Source of the DNA: Limibacter armeniacum | Lineage (GTDB): Bacteria > Bacteroidota > Bacteroidia > Cytophagales > Flammeovirgaceae | Direction: 5' to 3' | DNA length: 64,000 bases | Assembly: GCF_036880985.1 (NCBI RefSeq) | Contig: NZ_JBAJNO010000008.1 | Span: forward strand, 1,985,500-2,049,499 | In this document: positions 36,265-45,816 of the stretch, piece after piece | Layout: every line of letters starts with the position of its first letter | Numbering within the stretch: position 1 is the first letter of the stretch | Notes under the pieces: model-generated | What the model saw: only the letters and a program-made list of their open reading frames with translations | Databases searched by the model: none | Told to the model about the DNA's origin: nothing | Made by a program: the position numbers and the translations under genes

Positions 36265-36499
36265 TTGTACTTTTTATATATTTCGCAATAAGAAATAACC
36301 AATATTAGTCCATAGAGACACTCTTTAAAAAAGAATAGAACAATCAATTGACAAACCCAGTCATTTGGAATTCGGCTTGATTAATGCATTTTGTAAATAC
36401 TAACTGAAATCAGTTGTTAAAAGCTGAATTTTGGATTCTGCTACTACCAAACACATGTAATGCAGTCAGGCTGGAGACTGAAAGCTAAGTTACGAATCA
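36265..36499. other. non-coding spacer upstream of the first GH3 gene
   Basis: About 235 A+T-rich bases. I see no gene, repeat or clear promoter box. Confidence 0.4.
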
Positions 36500-38035
36500 A
36501 TGATTATGGCAATACATCTTTTTAATTCCGCAGTAAATTGGATGCTTAAGCGCAGGATGGAAGAAGTGGAATACTTCATGCAAAATCCTTTGGAAGTGCA
36601 GGAGCGGACTTTTCAGCAGTTGATTAAAAGTGCAAAAGACACTGAGTGGGGTAGAAAGTATAATTACCGTAACATAAGAAATGGGGAAGATTTCAAAAGG
36701 GATGTACCTGTTTCTACCTATGAAGAACTTTACCCATATATCGAACGCCTCATGCAGGGGGAACAAAACCTGTTGTGGCCAACTAAAATCAACTGCTTCT
36801 CAAAGTCGTCCGGCACTACTAACGCCAGAAGCAAATTTATCCCAGTATCGGGAGAAGCCTTAGAAGAAACCCACTACAAGGCTGGCAAAGCCATGTTTGC
36901 TATTTATGTTAACCGCTACCCTGAAACTAAATTCAGTATTGGAAAGTCTTTGGGAATCGGAGGGTCATATCAGCAGAACCATCTTAATGATGAAACCTAT
37001 TATGGGGACGTTTCTGCCTTGATTATGAAAAACCTGCCTTTTTGGGCTGAACTGATGCGTGCTCCCAGTATTGAAATTGCTTTAATGGATGAGTGGGAGA
37101 GTAAAATAGAAAAGATCGCCAGAACAACCATTAATGAGAATATTACGAGTTTGGCAGGTGTGCCAACTTGGACTTTGGTGTTGCTTCAGCGTATTCTGGA
37201 TATAACAGGCAAAAACAGTATTGCAGAGGTTTGGCCTGGTCTGGAAGTGTTCTTTCATGGTGCTGTTGCTTTCGGTCCGTACAGAGACTCATTTCAGAAG
37301 TTAATACAACATCCTGATATGCATTATATGGAAGTTTATAATGCTTCAGAAGGCTATTTTGGTATTCAGGATACAAATGTCGCCGATGAGATGCTACTGT
37401 TACTGGATTATGGTGTTTATTATGAGTTTATCCCAATGGATGAGTGGGGGAAAGAAAACCCTAAAGTGATAGACTTAGGAGATGTGGAAGTGGGGAAGAA
37501 CTATGCCATGATTATCTCTACCAATGCAGGACTTTGGCGTTATCATATAGGAGACACCGTGAGGTTTACTTCAACCTCACCATACAGAATTAAGATTACA
37601 GGACGAACCAAACATTTTATCAATGCATTTGGGGAGGAGCTTGTAATTGAGAATGCTGAAGAGGCCATTACGGCTGCGTGTCAGGTTACAGGAGCATTAG
37701 TCAATAACTTCTCGGCAGCACCCATATATTTGGAAGCAGGGAAGCAAGGAGGGCATGAATGGGTGGTGGAATTTGAGCATTCTCCAGAGAATATGGATAT
37801 ATTTGTCAATGTACTCGATTCTAAACTCAGGGAAATTAACTCTGATTATGATGCGAAGCGTTACAAGGACATTGCACTTATAAAGCCAATTATCCATAAC
37901 GCACCCAAGGGTACGTTCTATGAGTGGATGAAAAGAAAAGGAAAGCTTGGAGGACAACACAAAGTGCCAAGGTTAGCCAATAATCGGGAACATATTGATA
38001 GCCTCATAGAGGTGATGAATTCAGTAAAAATATAA
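36500..38035 (+). CDS. GH3-family adenylating enzyme (paralogue 1)
   Basis: A 511-residue member of the GH3 family, ANL-fold enzymes which in plants adenylate jasmonate or auxin and conjugate it to an amino acid. The P-loop-like motif is KSSGTTNARSKFIPV (about residues 95-110), with the NASEGYFGIQD and YHIGDTVRFTS motifs downstream and the C-terminal LGGQHKVPRL. Bacterial members have unknown acyl and amine substrates. There is no signal peptide, so it is cytoplasmic. A second GH3 gene lies at 47540-49036 on the other strand; they share motif order but differ through much of the chain. An ATG at 36506 is an alternative start. Confidence 0.88.
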   Translation: MIMAIHLFNSAVNWMLKRRMEEVEYFMQNPLEVQERTFQQLIKSAKDTEWGRKYNYRNIRNGEDFKRDVPVSTYEELYPYIERLMQGEQNLLWPTKINCFSKSSGTTNARSKFIPVSGEALEETHYKAGKAMFAIYVNRYPETKFSIGKSLGIGGSYQQNHLNDETYYGDVSALIMKNLPFWAELMRAPSIEIALMDEWESKIEKIARTTINENITSLAGVPTWTLVLLQRILDITGKNSIAEVWPGLEVFFHGAVAFGPYRDSFQKLIQHPDMHYMEVYNASEGYFGIQDTNVADEMLLLLDYGVYYEFIPMDEWGKENPKVIDLGDVEVGKNYAMIISTNAGLWRYHIGDTVRFTSTSPYRIKITGRTKHFINAFGEELVIENAEEAITAACQVTGALVNNFSAAPIYLEAGKQGGHEWVVEFEHSPENMDIFVNVLDSKLREINSDYDAKRYKDIALIKPIIHNAPKGTFYEWMKRKGKLGGQHKVPRLANNREHIDSLIEVMNSVKI

Positions 38036-38038
38036 TTG

Positions 38039-38074
38039 AAGGAAAGCAACTGTAGAGGTTGCTTTTCCTTGTTT
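38039..38074 (+). terminator. terminator after the first GH3 gene
   Basis: Stem AAGGAAAGCAAC / GTTGCTTTTCCTT with one bulged base and a 7-base loop, then TGTTT. It lies three bases after the stop codon. Confidence 0.75.
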
Positions 38075-38109
38075 AAGCTAACAAGAACAACAGACAACAA
38101 ATTCAGCAG

Positions 38110-38574
38110 ATGATGATGAAAAAGGAAAGAGAAATGGCCTTCCACACTGCTTATATGCAATGTGCAGAGGCAATTGCAGACTTGAGTAGGTGTGAGCGGC
38201 TTAAAGTGGGGGCAATCATTGTTAAGGATGGAAACATAATTTCTATGGGGTATAATGGAACCCCTAAAGGTTTCGACAACTGTTGTGAAACTGAAAAGAT
38301 GGTTGAAAACCCTGAGACAGGGAAGTTGGACAGAGTGCTGGTCACCAAACCGGAAGTACTCCATGCTGAGGCAAATGCCATTACTAAGGCTGCAAAGTCA
38401 ACTTATGCTACAGATAACTCTACATTGTACTGTACCAATAGCTGTTGTTTTGATTGTGCGAAGCTGATCGTGCAGGCGGGGGTCAAAGTCTTTTGCTTCA
38501 AGCATGCTTACAGAGACCTTTCGGGATTAGAGCTGCTGGAAAAAGCAGGAGTGGAAGTTATCCAATTGCCATAA
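38110..38574 (+). CDS. deoxycytidylate deaminase-like protein
   Basis: A 154-residue zinc-dependent deaminase of the dCMP/cytidine family. The zinc and catalytic motif is HAEANAITKAAKS, with the second ligand pair in CTNSCCFDCAKL. It converts dCMP to dUMP for dTMP synthesis. The PCxxC proline is replaced by CCFDC, as in ComEB-type members. A run of Met codons at the start leaves the exact initiation among 38110-38116 unclear. It is a single gene followed by a strong terminator. Confidence 0.9.
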   Translation: MMMKKEREMAFHTAYMQCAEAIADLSRCERLKVGAIIVKDGNIISMGYNGTPKGFDNCCETEKMVENPETGKLDRVLVTKPEVLHAEANAITKAAKSTYATDNSTLYCTNSCCFDCAKLIVQAGVKVFCFKHAYRDLSGLELLEKAGVEVIQLP

Positions 38575-38590
38575 GCCCATCTTAAAAAAA

Positions 38591-38635
38591 GAAGCCCTTG
38601 TTTTCTGTCCCGAGAACAAGGGCTTCTGCTTTTTT
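38591..38635 (+). terminator. terminator after the dCMP deaminase gene
   Basis: Perfect 12-bp stem GAAGCCCTTGTT / AACAAGGGCTTC with a 12-base loop and a run of T residues. Confidence 0.92.
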
Positions 38636-38976
38636 TTAGGAGAGGTAAATTGCTTTATGTGTCTTTGGGAACTTCGAATTGTTATAAATAGTGTGTAAGC
38701 TGTGTTGAGCGAAAGTGAAAAGATTCTTCTGATTCTCGGCAAACAAAAAGCTGCGACAACTTGTAGATAGTTCGAAGGAAATATGGAGGTGATCAAAAAA
38801 ATGTCACTGAAAATAAAGAAATAATGATACTTGATAGGTAAAAAGTATGATGAAAATCACTTCGGTTAGAAAATGTTTGATATATTTGGGCGATTTTCCT
38901 GTATGGGCACATGCGAGATATATAGTGTTTACATTTTTGATCAAAGGTTTTATACAAACTTCACACTCGGATTAGT
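38636..38976 (+). other. spacer upstream of coxB
   Basis: About 340 bases with no credible ORF. It presumably holds the coxBA promoter; I could not mark a full -33/-7 pair. Confidence 0.4.
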
Positions 38977-40002
38977 ATGACAGCTTTATTAGTAATTACC
39001 GGTACGATTCTAACAATTGCGGTACTCGCTTTGGTGTATCGTATCATTACATTGGTAGGAATCGCCAAGGGGGATTCGGAGCAAAAGGTCGGGACCAGCA
39101 ACAAGATCAACGCGATCCTGTTCCCTATTCTTTTCTTTTTAGGTTTTGGGGGCATTTTCTGGTATTCCGGTATTGCTCAAGAATACTTCCTTCCTGAGGC
39201 AGCTTCTATTCATGGCAAAGAAACAGACCAACTTTTTTGGGTAACAATGGGTGTAGTATTCGCTGCATTTATGATTACACACATCCTGTTGTTCTTCTTC
39301 CCATTTATTTATCAGTACAATGAAAAAAGACCAGCACACTTTTATCCACACAACGATAAGCTGGAAATCATCTGGACAATCGTTCCTGCGCTAGTAATGA
39401 CAGGACTTGTATTGTCAGGATGGAGTCTTTGGTCAGAAATTACTTCACCTGCTTCTGACGATGCAGTGAAAGTAGAACTGATGGGTAAGCAGTTTGCTTG
39501 GGAGATCAGATACCCTGGTAAAGATCAGGATCTGGGAAGGTACAGCGTGAAAAACGTTGACGCGACAAACTCAATGGGTATTGATTTCAATGACAAAAGC
39601 AGCTACGATGACTTCACTGCAAGAGAAATCTATCTTCCTAAGGGTAAAGAAGTAGAATTGAACATCAGAGCTTTGGACGTGCTTCACTCTGTATTCATGC
39701 CACACTTCAGAGTAAAAATGGATGCCGTTCCTGGTATGCCAACTAGATTCAAATTCACTCCTACTACGACTACAAAGGAGATGAGAGAGAAACTGAACAA
39801 CCCTAAATTCAACTTTGAACTTGCTTGTACTGAGGTATGTGGTTACGGTCACTTCGGTATGAGAAAAGTAATCGTGGTTGTAGAGCCAGAAGAATATGAA
39901 GTATGGGTTGCTTCTCAGACACCTTGGTCTGAGAAAAATGCAGACTACGTAAGTGAGTGGAAAGCCAAGAAAGCTGAGAAAGCAGCTGTGGCTAAGAACT
40001 AA
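38977..40002 (+). CDS. coxB: cytochrome c oxidase subunit II
   Basis: A 341-residue subunit II. Hydrophobic segments lie at about 5-27, 45-62, 82-105 and 130-150, two more than in the canonical two-helix form, as seen in Bacteroidota. The C-terminal cupredoxin domain has the binuclear CuA site: His in LHSVFMPHFR, the Cys pair and His in CTEVCGYGHFGM, and Met at its end. It accepts electrons from cytochrome c and passes them to heme a of subunit I. The C-terminus is Lys/Ala-rich. coxA follows after 54 bases. Confidence 0.96.
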   Translation: MTALLVITGTILTIAVLALVYRIITLVGIAKGDSEQKVGTSNKINAILFPILFFLGFGGIFWYSGIAQEYFLPEAASIHGKETDQLFWVTMGVVFAAFMITHILLFFFPFIYQYNEKRPAHFYPHNDKLEIIWTIVPALVMTGLVLSGWSLWSEITSPASDDAVKVELMGKQFAWEIRYPGKDQDLGRYSVKNVDATNSMGIDFNDKSSYDDFTAREIYLPKGKEVELNIRALDVLHSVFMPHFRVKMDAVPGMPTRFKFTPTTTTKEMREKLNNPKFNFELACTEVCGYGHFGMRKVIVVVEPEEYEVWVASQTPWSEKNADYVSEWKAKKAEKAAVAKN

Positions 40003-40056
40003 TCACTAACTGAGAAGGAATCAAATTGTAAATCAGTTTAAAGAACTTTTATAGAT

Positions 40057-41955
40057 ATGTCATCTGTAGCTTTAGATATTGAAAACACAAAGCCGGAAGC
40101 TCATCACGACGAGCATGAGCACCACGGCAACTTCTGGACGAAATACATTTTCTCCACAGACCACAAGGTGATTGCTAAGCAATACCTGTTCTCAGGTATT
40201 TTCTGGGCATTGATCGGTGGTTCATTGTCTCTTTTGTTCCGTATTCAGTTAGGTTTTCCTGATGCTGACCTTTCTTGGTTGAAGCCGTTCTTAGGTCACT
40301 GGATCAACGATGCTGGTAAACTGGATACAAACTTCTATTTGGCAGCTGTTACAATGCACGGTACTATCATGGTATTCTTTGTATTGACAGCAGGTTTGAG
40401 TGGTACTTTCTCAAACTACCTTATTCCTTTGCAAGTAGGAGCTAGAGATATGGCTTCAGGTTTTATGAACGCCCTTTCTTACTGGTTCTTCTTTATTGCA
40501 TCAGTAATCATGTTGATCTCTCTGTTCTTGGAGACTGGTCCTGCTGCTGGTGGTTGGGTAATCTACCCTCCATTGTCTGCACTTCCTCAGGCTTCTCAAG
40601 GTTCAGGAGATGGTATGACACTTTGGTTGGCTTCAATGGCAATCTTTATTGCATCTCAGTTGTTGGGTGGTATCAACTACATTTCAACTGTGATCAATAT
40701 GAGAACGGCAGGTATGTCATTCTCTAAACTGCCTCTGACAATCTGGTCATTCTTCATTACTGCGGTTATCGGTACACTGTCATTCCCTGTACTGTTCTCA
40801 GCAGCACTGTTGCTGATCTTTGACAGAAGCTTCGGTACTTCATTCTTCCTTTCGGATATCTATATCCAAGGTGAAATGCTTCACAACACAGGTGGTAGCC
40901 CAATCCTGTTCCAGCACTTGTTCTGGTTCCTGGGTCACCCTGAGGTATATATCGTACTGTTGCCAGCACTTGGTCTGACTTCAGAGGTAATCGCAACGAA
41001 CGCTCGTAAGCCTATCTTCGGTTACAGAGCGATGATCGGTTCAATGTTGGGTATTGCATTCCTATCGTTTATCGTATGGGCGCACCACATGTTCGTTTCA
41101 GGTATGAACCCATTCCTAGGTTCAGTATTTATGTTCCTGACTCTGATTATTGCGGTACCTTCAGCGGTAAAAGCATTTAACTATATTACAACGCTTTGGA
41201 AAGGTAACATCAGATTTACTCCAGCGATGTTGTTCTCTATCGGTTTGGTATCATTGTTTATCTCTGGTGGTGTAACAGGTATCATCCTTGGTAACTCTGC
41301 ATTGGATATCCAGCTGCACGATACTTACTTCGTAGTAGCTCACTTCCACCTTGTAATGGGTTCTGCATCATTCTTCGGTATGTTGGCAGGTGTATACCAC
41401 TGGTTCCCTAAGATGTTCGGACGTATGATGAACGACAAGTTGGGTTATGTACACTTCTGGTTGTCATTCGTAGGTGCTTACATGGTATTCTTCCCAATGC
41501 ACTACATTGGTATTGCAGGATTCCCAAGAAGATACTACTCTTACACGAACTTCGACTTTACGCAGTCTTTCACTGACTTGAGCGCTATTATTTCAGTAGC
41601 AGCAATCATTACAGTGAGTGCACAGTTGTTGTTCCTGTTCAACTTCTTCTACAGTATATTCAAAGGTAAATTGGCTCCTAAGAACCCTTGGGGTGCTAAC
41701 TCACTGGAGTGGACAACTCCAAGAGTTCCCGGTCACGGTAACTGGCCAGGTGCTATCCCAGTGGTTTACAGATGGCCTTACGACTACTCTAAGCCGGGTA
41801 GTGACAAGGACGGTTTTGGTGACCACATTCCTCAGCACATTCCTTTCTCTCAAACTCCTGAGTCTAACTTGGAAGGTGAGAAAGACCTGATCGCTTTGGA
41901 GCCTGAGCTGAAGAAGCTTGGAGAAGAGATTTACAAGAATGAAGACTTTCACTAA
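40057..41955 (+). CDS. coxA: cytochrome c oxidase subunit I
   Basis: A 632-residue heme-copper oxidase subunit I with 12 or more helices, somewhat long owing to N- and C-terminal tails. Copper and heme ligands are visible: the low-spin heme His in TMHGTIMVFF, CuB and the cross-linked Tyr in FLGHPEVYIVLLPALG, the CuB His pair in VWAHHMF and the heme a/a3 His pair in HDTYFVVAHFHLVMG. It reduces O2 to water and pumps protons. No subunit III or IV lies in this unit, which ends at a terminator; heme A synthase begins at 63866. Confidence 0.97.
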   Translation: MSSVALDIENTKPEAHHDEHEHHGNFWTKYIFSTDHKVIAKQYLFSGIFWALIGGSLSLLFRIQLGFPDADLSWLKPFLGHWINDAGKLDTNFYLAAVTMHGTIMVFFVLTAGLSGTFSNYLIPLQVGARDMASGFMNALSYWFFFIASVIMLISLFLETGPAAGGWVIYPPLSALPQASQGSGDGMTLWLASMAIFIASQLLGGINYISTVINMRTAGMSFSKLPLTIWSFFITAVIGTLSFPVLFSAALLLIFDRSFGTSFFLSDIYIQGEMLHNTGGSPILFQHLFWFLGHPEVYIVLLPALGLTSEVIATNARKPIFGYRAMIGSMLGIAFLSFIVWAHHMFVSGMNPFLGSVFMFLTLIIAVPSAVKAFNYITTLWKGNIRFTPAMLFSIGLVSLFISGGVTGIILGNSALDIQLHDTYFVVAHFHLVMGSASFFGMLAGVYHWFPKMFGRMMNDKLGYVHFWLSFVGAYMVFFPMHYIGIAGFPRRYYSYTNFDFTQSFTDLSAIISVAAIITVSAQLLFLFNFFYSIFKGKLAPKNPWGANSLEWTTPRVPGHGNWPGAIPVVYRWPYDYSKPGSDKDGFGDHIPQHIPFSQTPESNLEGEKDLIALEPELKKLGEEIYKNEDFH

Positions 41956-41982
41956 GAATCAGTGATAGTTCAGATATAAATG

Positions 41983-42018
41983 AAGCCCCACAATTCAATT
42001 GTGGGGCTTTTATTTTTT
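41983..42018 (+). terminator. terminator after coxA
   Basis: Near-palindromic stem AAGCCCCACAAT / ATTGTGGGGCTT with a T-rich tail, 27 bases after the stop codon. Confidence 0.92.
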
Positions 42019-42088
42019 TGTAGACTAGCATTGAACCTACTATTTTAGCCCTTGATAGAAACATGACTGAAACCAGTTTTTTTAATAT

Positions 42089-43066
42089 ATGAGAAGGTAT
42101 TTTTATTGGCTAATAATGCTTCTTTTGGGTGCTTGTAACCTAGGAGCAGTTGAAGACCCAAATTACTCGATCCAGTCCAGTTACTTCCCTTTGGAGGAAG
42201 GACGCTATGTTCACTATAATGTTACTGAGCGTAAGGTAGCAGAGCTAGGTGGAGAGCTAGGAGGTGGGTATGACAGTCTTTTTCAATATCAGTTGAAAGA
42301 AAAAATAGGAGCGTCATTTTCAAGCCTTGAAGGAATTGAAACCTATGAAATGCTGCGTTACAAAAGGACTGGAGATGAGGAGTCTTGGTTACTTGATTCT
42401 GCATGGTATGCCTATGTAGATAAGGGAAGGGTTGTGAAAGTTGAAAAAGGCTTGCCTTTTATTAAGCTACTTGTACCGCCACGTAAGGGACAGACTTGGG
42501 ATGAGAATGCCATGAGTGAGCTGGAGACCAGTACAAGGGAGATTATAAGAACGCAGGCACCATATCTGTCAGAACAGGATACTTTCTTAAATACTGTCGT
42601 GATAGGCTTCTTAGGAGATCAAGAGTATTTGACTATCCAATATGCAGACTATACTGGTCTTAGATCCCTGTCACAGGATGTGTATGCAGATACTGTGGGG
42701 TTGGTTTCCTCTAATAATGTTGATTACAGGTTTGAGTTTGAGCCATTCACTTTTGACAATAAGATGGAAACCATTGAAGGAAATCCATTTTGTGAGTACC
42801 CTCAATCGTACATTTTTAATGATTCTACGCAGGTAAATGTGCCTAACCCTTTTTATATCAATGACAAGCTAGAATGTGAGGATAACCCGTACTTTGGGAA
42901 AACCTATGAGGAAATTGAAACAATGCTGACACCTATAAAAAGCTTCATTAGCCTGACGGCAGGAGCGGATGGTTTGGTGACCATCGAATGCATGGATCCT
43001 ACCAAAGGAAAAGTGCTTAGTGGGTACTTTTCAGTACAGGAAGCATATCAATATGGTAAAGAATAA
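42089..43066 (+). CDS. lipoprotein of unknown function, 325 aa
   Basis: The signal peptide MRRYFYWLIMLLLGAC ends in a lipobox (LLGAC), giving an acylated Cys at 16. The rest is soluble and beta-rich with many aromatic residues, for example YFPLEEGRYVHYNVTERKVA, and an acidic 'FNDSTQVN' stretch. No family is recognised. It lies just before holA in the same direction with a 105-base gap to its probable start, so the two could be co-transcribed by proximity only. Confidence 0.7.
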   Translation: MRRYFYWLIMLLLGACNLGAVEDPNYSIQSSYFPLEEGRYVHYNVTERKVAELGGELGGGYDSLFQYQLKEKIGASFSSLEGIETYEMLRYKRTGDEESWLLDSAWYAYVDKGRVVKVEKGLPFIKLLVPPRKGQTWDENAMSELETSTREIIRTQAPYLSEQDTFLNTVVIGFLGDQEYLTIQYADYTGLRSLSQDVYADTVGLVSSNNVDYRFEFEPFTFDNKMETIEGNPFCEYPQSYIFNDSTQVNVPNPFYINDKLECEDNPYFGKTYEEIETMLTPIKSFISLTAGADGLVTIECMDPTKGKVLSGYFSVQEAYQYGKE

Positions 43067-43171
43067 CATATTTTAGCGTTATTCTGGCAAGCACTTTTTT
43101 CTATTTAAGAAACAAGGTGTAAATTGCAGATTGCATTAATTAAAGGGTATTTTTCACTTTTTTTGACCTCT

Positions 43172-44197
43172 ATGGCACAAACAGCAGAGTCTGTTCTTAA
43201 GGATTTAGAAGCAAAGAAGTTCGCTCCTCTGTATTTTCTACAGGGTGACGAGCCTTATTTTATAGATAGCATTACAGAATTTATTGAACAAAATGCCTTG
43301 ACTGAGGCTGAGCGTAGCTTCAATCAGTCTGTGGTATACGGTAAAGATGTTACCATGAATCAAGTACTGGAAAGTGCACGTCGCTTTCCAATGATGGCAA
43401 TGAGACAAGTACTGATTGTCAAAGAGGCACAAGGAATTCAGGATATAGGAAGAAAAGCAGCGCAGGAGCAGTTGATTACCTATGCTCAAAACCCTGTACC
43501 TTCGACAGTATTGGTATTTGCTTTCAAGAACAAGTCCCTTGATGGACGTTCACAGCTGAAAAAGACCCTTGAAAAGCATGCAGTATTCGTTGATTCCAAA
43601 AAGCTGTATGACAATAAGGTACCAAGCTGGATCAAGCAACATTGCAAGCTGAAAGGTTTCAATATCAAGGATAGGGCAGTAGGGCTGTTGGCAGATCATA
43701 TTGGTAATGATTTGGCGAGAATTGCCAATGAGTTGGACAAGATGATGCTCAATTATGAGGACGGCAGTGTGGAGATCACTGAAACAATGATCTCAAAACA
43801 CGTAGGTATAAGCCGTGAATACAATGTATTTGAGTTGCAGTCTGCATTGGGTAAGAAGGAGGTTTTCAAAGCGAATCAGATCTTGAATTACTTTGAGGCA
43901 AATCCCAAGAATAACCCGGTTATACCTATTATCTCGATGCTGTTCTCTTACTTTTCAAAAGTAATGTTGGTACATCAGAATAGGAGTCTTCCTAAAAATG
44001 AGTTGGCTAGGCTGTTGGGGGTAAATCCATATTTCGTTTCTGAGTATATGTTGGCTTCCCAAAACTATCCACTGAATACAACACTTAATATTATCAAGTA
44101 TTTGCATCAGGCAGATTTACAGTCGAAAGGTGTAGAAAGTGTCGCTTCAGAGAGTCAGCTGTTAAAAGAACTTGTATTTAAGATTATGCATGCTTAA
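43172..44197 (+). CDS. holA: DNA polymerase III subunit delta
   Basis: A 341-residue clamp-loader subunit from the ATG at 43172; an in-frame TTG at 43124 would add 16 residues and is less likely. The N-terminal region has the AAA+-like start PLYFLQGDEPYFIDSITEF. Other conserved stretches are RRFPMMAMRQVLIVKEAQ and LADHIGNDLARIANELDKM, followed by the collar domain. Delta opens the beta clamp. Two tandem terminator-like hairpins follow. The C-terminal third has Bacteroidota-type divergence. Confidence 0.92.
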   Translation: MAQTAESVLKDLEAKKFAPLYFLQGDEPYFIDSITEFIEQNALTEAERSFNQSVVYGKDVTMNQVLESARRFPMMAMRQVLIVKEAQGIQDIGRKAAQEQLITYAQNPVPSTVLVFAFKNKSLDGRSQLKKTLEKHAVFVDSKKLYDNKVPSWIKQHCKLKGFNIKDRAVGLLADHIGNDLARIANELDKMMLNYEDGSVEITETMISKHVGISREYNVFELQSALGKKEVFKANQILNYFEANPKNNPVIPIISMLFSYFSKVMLVHQNRSLPKNELARLLGVNPYFVSEYMLASQNYPLNTTLNIIKYLHQADLQSKGVESVASESQLLKELVFKIMHA

Positions 44198-44217
44198 ACG
44201 CGTTAGCACAAAAATAT

Positions 44218-44278
44218 AAAGCAACTTTCGGTTGCCTTTTAGACCTCTGGAGATAAATATTCATCCAGAGGTCTTCTT
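44218..44278 (+). terminator. tandem terminators after holA
   Basis: First hairpin GCAAC / GTTGC (44221-44235) with CTTTT after it; second hairpin AGACCTCTGGA / TCCAGAGGTCT (44241-44274), a perfect 11-bp stem with a 12-base loop and a TCTT tail. Confidence 0.75.
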
Positions 44279-44417
44279 AATTCAGTGATTATAATTCTTA
44301 ATTTTTCTAAACTATAGAATTATACCAAGAGTGATTTTTGTTTTGCAAGGGTTGACGACAATAGTATTGGAAAGAAAATTCTATTATTGTTAACAGTTCC
44401 CGATAATTGAGAGATTG

Positions 44418-44825
44418 ATGAAAAAAGATATTCAACCAACGCCACCAGTTGAGGATGTGGCAATTGTAGCAGTAATTGAAGAGGAGCATCAGGGTGAACT
44501 GGAATGGAGTATTTACCTGTTCAACATGAAAGAGCATGAAATCCAAACCGTATTGGTCTCATCGTCAGGGTATGGTCAGGTAGACGGCAGAGATGTGAAA
44601 ACATCAACTTTAAGATACTTTTTGGAAGATGTGCCTAAACTTTCTTTCAGAAAGATTGAACCGATCAAAGATGACCTGTTTGTGTTGCACAATGAATATT
44701 GGGTAAGCTTTTATGAGAATGGTCGACTGTTGGATAAGAAATTTACATTTGAACCAGGACAGATTACGCAGGAAAACACAATCCCATTACCTTTCATTGG
44801 AAAGAAAGGTGTACTTATTCGCTAG
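44418..44825 (+). CDS. conserved hypothetical protein, 135 aa
   Basis: A 135-residue acidic soluble protein from the ATG at 44418; the TTG three bases earlier is not needed. It has alternating beta strands (WSIYLFNMKEHEIQTVLVSS, SFRKIEPIKDDLFVLHNEY) and the conserved-looking C-terminal LPFIGKKGVLIR. I do not recognise a named family; similar short proteins sit beside holA in related genomes, from memory. It stands alone between terminators. Confidence 0.75.
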   Translation: MKKDIQPTPPVEDVAIVAVIEEEHQGELEWSIYLFNMKEHEIQTVLVSSSGYGQVDGRDVKTSTLRYFLEDVPKLSFRKIEPIKDDLFVLHNEYWVSFYENGRLLDKKFTFEPGQITQENTIPLPFIGKKGVLIR

Positions 44826-45046
44826 CTTCTATCTGAAAATTTGGTTGACTTTGTAAGTGTCAACCCATTTATATTAAAAAAAGCCCATACATCGGGATGT
44901 TTTTTGTTTTTTTTAAGACTTAGTAGCATCCTTTTTGCTAAAAAGTGGATGTTATGATAATATCATTTCAAGGTATTGTTGATCTGAAAAATTGATTGTT
45001 AATTATGGCGTAATTATCTAGGCGCCATCATAAAGTATTATTTTCT

Positions 45047-45694
45047 ATGAGGTCTATTAAAATTTATTCAATCCTATTTCTATTGACACTAGCTGTATTC
45101 ACTTCTACTTCAGTTTCGGCACAGGAGACAGAAACTACTACAGAGTCAGTTACTGAACAGCAGCCTGAAACGCTGACACAGCAATATCAGACACTGAAGC
45201 AGAAAGCCAATACTTGGAAAAAGTGGAAGCTGATCAAACCTGAAGACTTGGATGCTCTTTGGGGGCAGGTACAGGACTCATTGGGTGCGGAACGCAATGA
45301 GATTATAGAATCAAATAAGAAATTAACTGAGTCACGCAGTGAAGTTGAGTCTCTGAACAAGGAACTTGAGACGAAGAAGAACGAACTGGCTCAAAGCGAT
45401 TACATTAATGTTTTGGGTATTGATATGCTCAAGCCAAGCTATGTAACGTTTAACATGATCGTTATCTTGGTGCTGATTATTCTGTTGGCTGTTGCTGTAC
45501 TTAAGTTCAAGAGCAGTAATAAATTAGCTTCAGAAAAACGCAAAGAGGCTGAAAAGATAGAGGAAGAGCTGAAGTCAATCAGAAAGAGAGCACAAGAAAA
45601 AGAAATCCAGCTTAGAAGAGAGTTGGTGACAGAAAGAAATAAAGTGGAAGAGCTGCAGCAGAAAGTGATCTCAATGAAGAAAGACCGTCTGTAA
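45047..45694 (+). CDS. exported coiled-coil membrane protein, 215 aa
   Basis: The N-terminus is a signal peptide (about 1-25, ending VSAQ). A Gln/Glu/Thr-rich region follows, then a coiled coil (about 85-125), a membrane helix (about 140-160, MIVILVLIILLAVAVL) and a long charged coiled coil to the end (RKEAEKIEEELKSIRKRAQE). The C-terminal coil is probably cytoplasmic and the central one periplasmic. Homologues in Bacteroidota are often wrongly labelled tRNA (guanine-N1)-methyltransferase; no methyltransferase motif is present. Function is unknown. Confidence 0.8.
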   Translation: MRSIKIYSILFLLTLAVFTSTSVSAQETETTTESVTEQQPETLTQQYQTLKQKANTWKKWKLIKPEDLDALWGQVQDSLGAERNEIIESNKKLTESRSEVESLNKELETKKNELAQSDYINVLGIDMLKPSYVTFNMIVILVLIILLAVAVLKFKSSNKLASEKRKEAEKIEEELKSIRKRAQEKEIQLRRELVTERNKVEELQQKVISMKKDRL

Positions 45695-45754
45695 TCAGTG
45701 ATTTCAATAGAATACATAAAGGTGTGTAAAGCCTCATACCTGTAAATAATGATT

Positions 45755-45787
45755 AAAGGAAATTTCAGCGATGGAATTTCCTTTTTT
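45755..45787 (+). terminator. terminator after the coiled-coil protein gene
   Basis: Perfect 10-bp stem AAAGGAAATT / AATTTCCTTT with a 10-base loop followed by TTT, about 60 bases after the stop codon. Confidence 0.8.
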
Positions 45788-45816
45788 CGGTTTTTTCAAT
45801 TAGTGTTTGAACAGTT

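Noticed and set aside
38636-38976. Small minus-strand frame within the coxB upstream spacer
   Set aside because: It runs through the deaminase terminator hairpin and has no family features.
44869-44912. Weak hairpin ACATC/GATGT followed by T residues
   Set aside because: The stem is five base pairs only; it may terminate weakly but cannot be supported with confidence.
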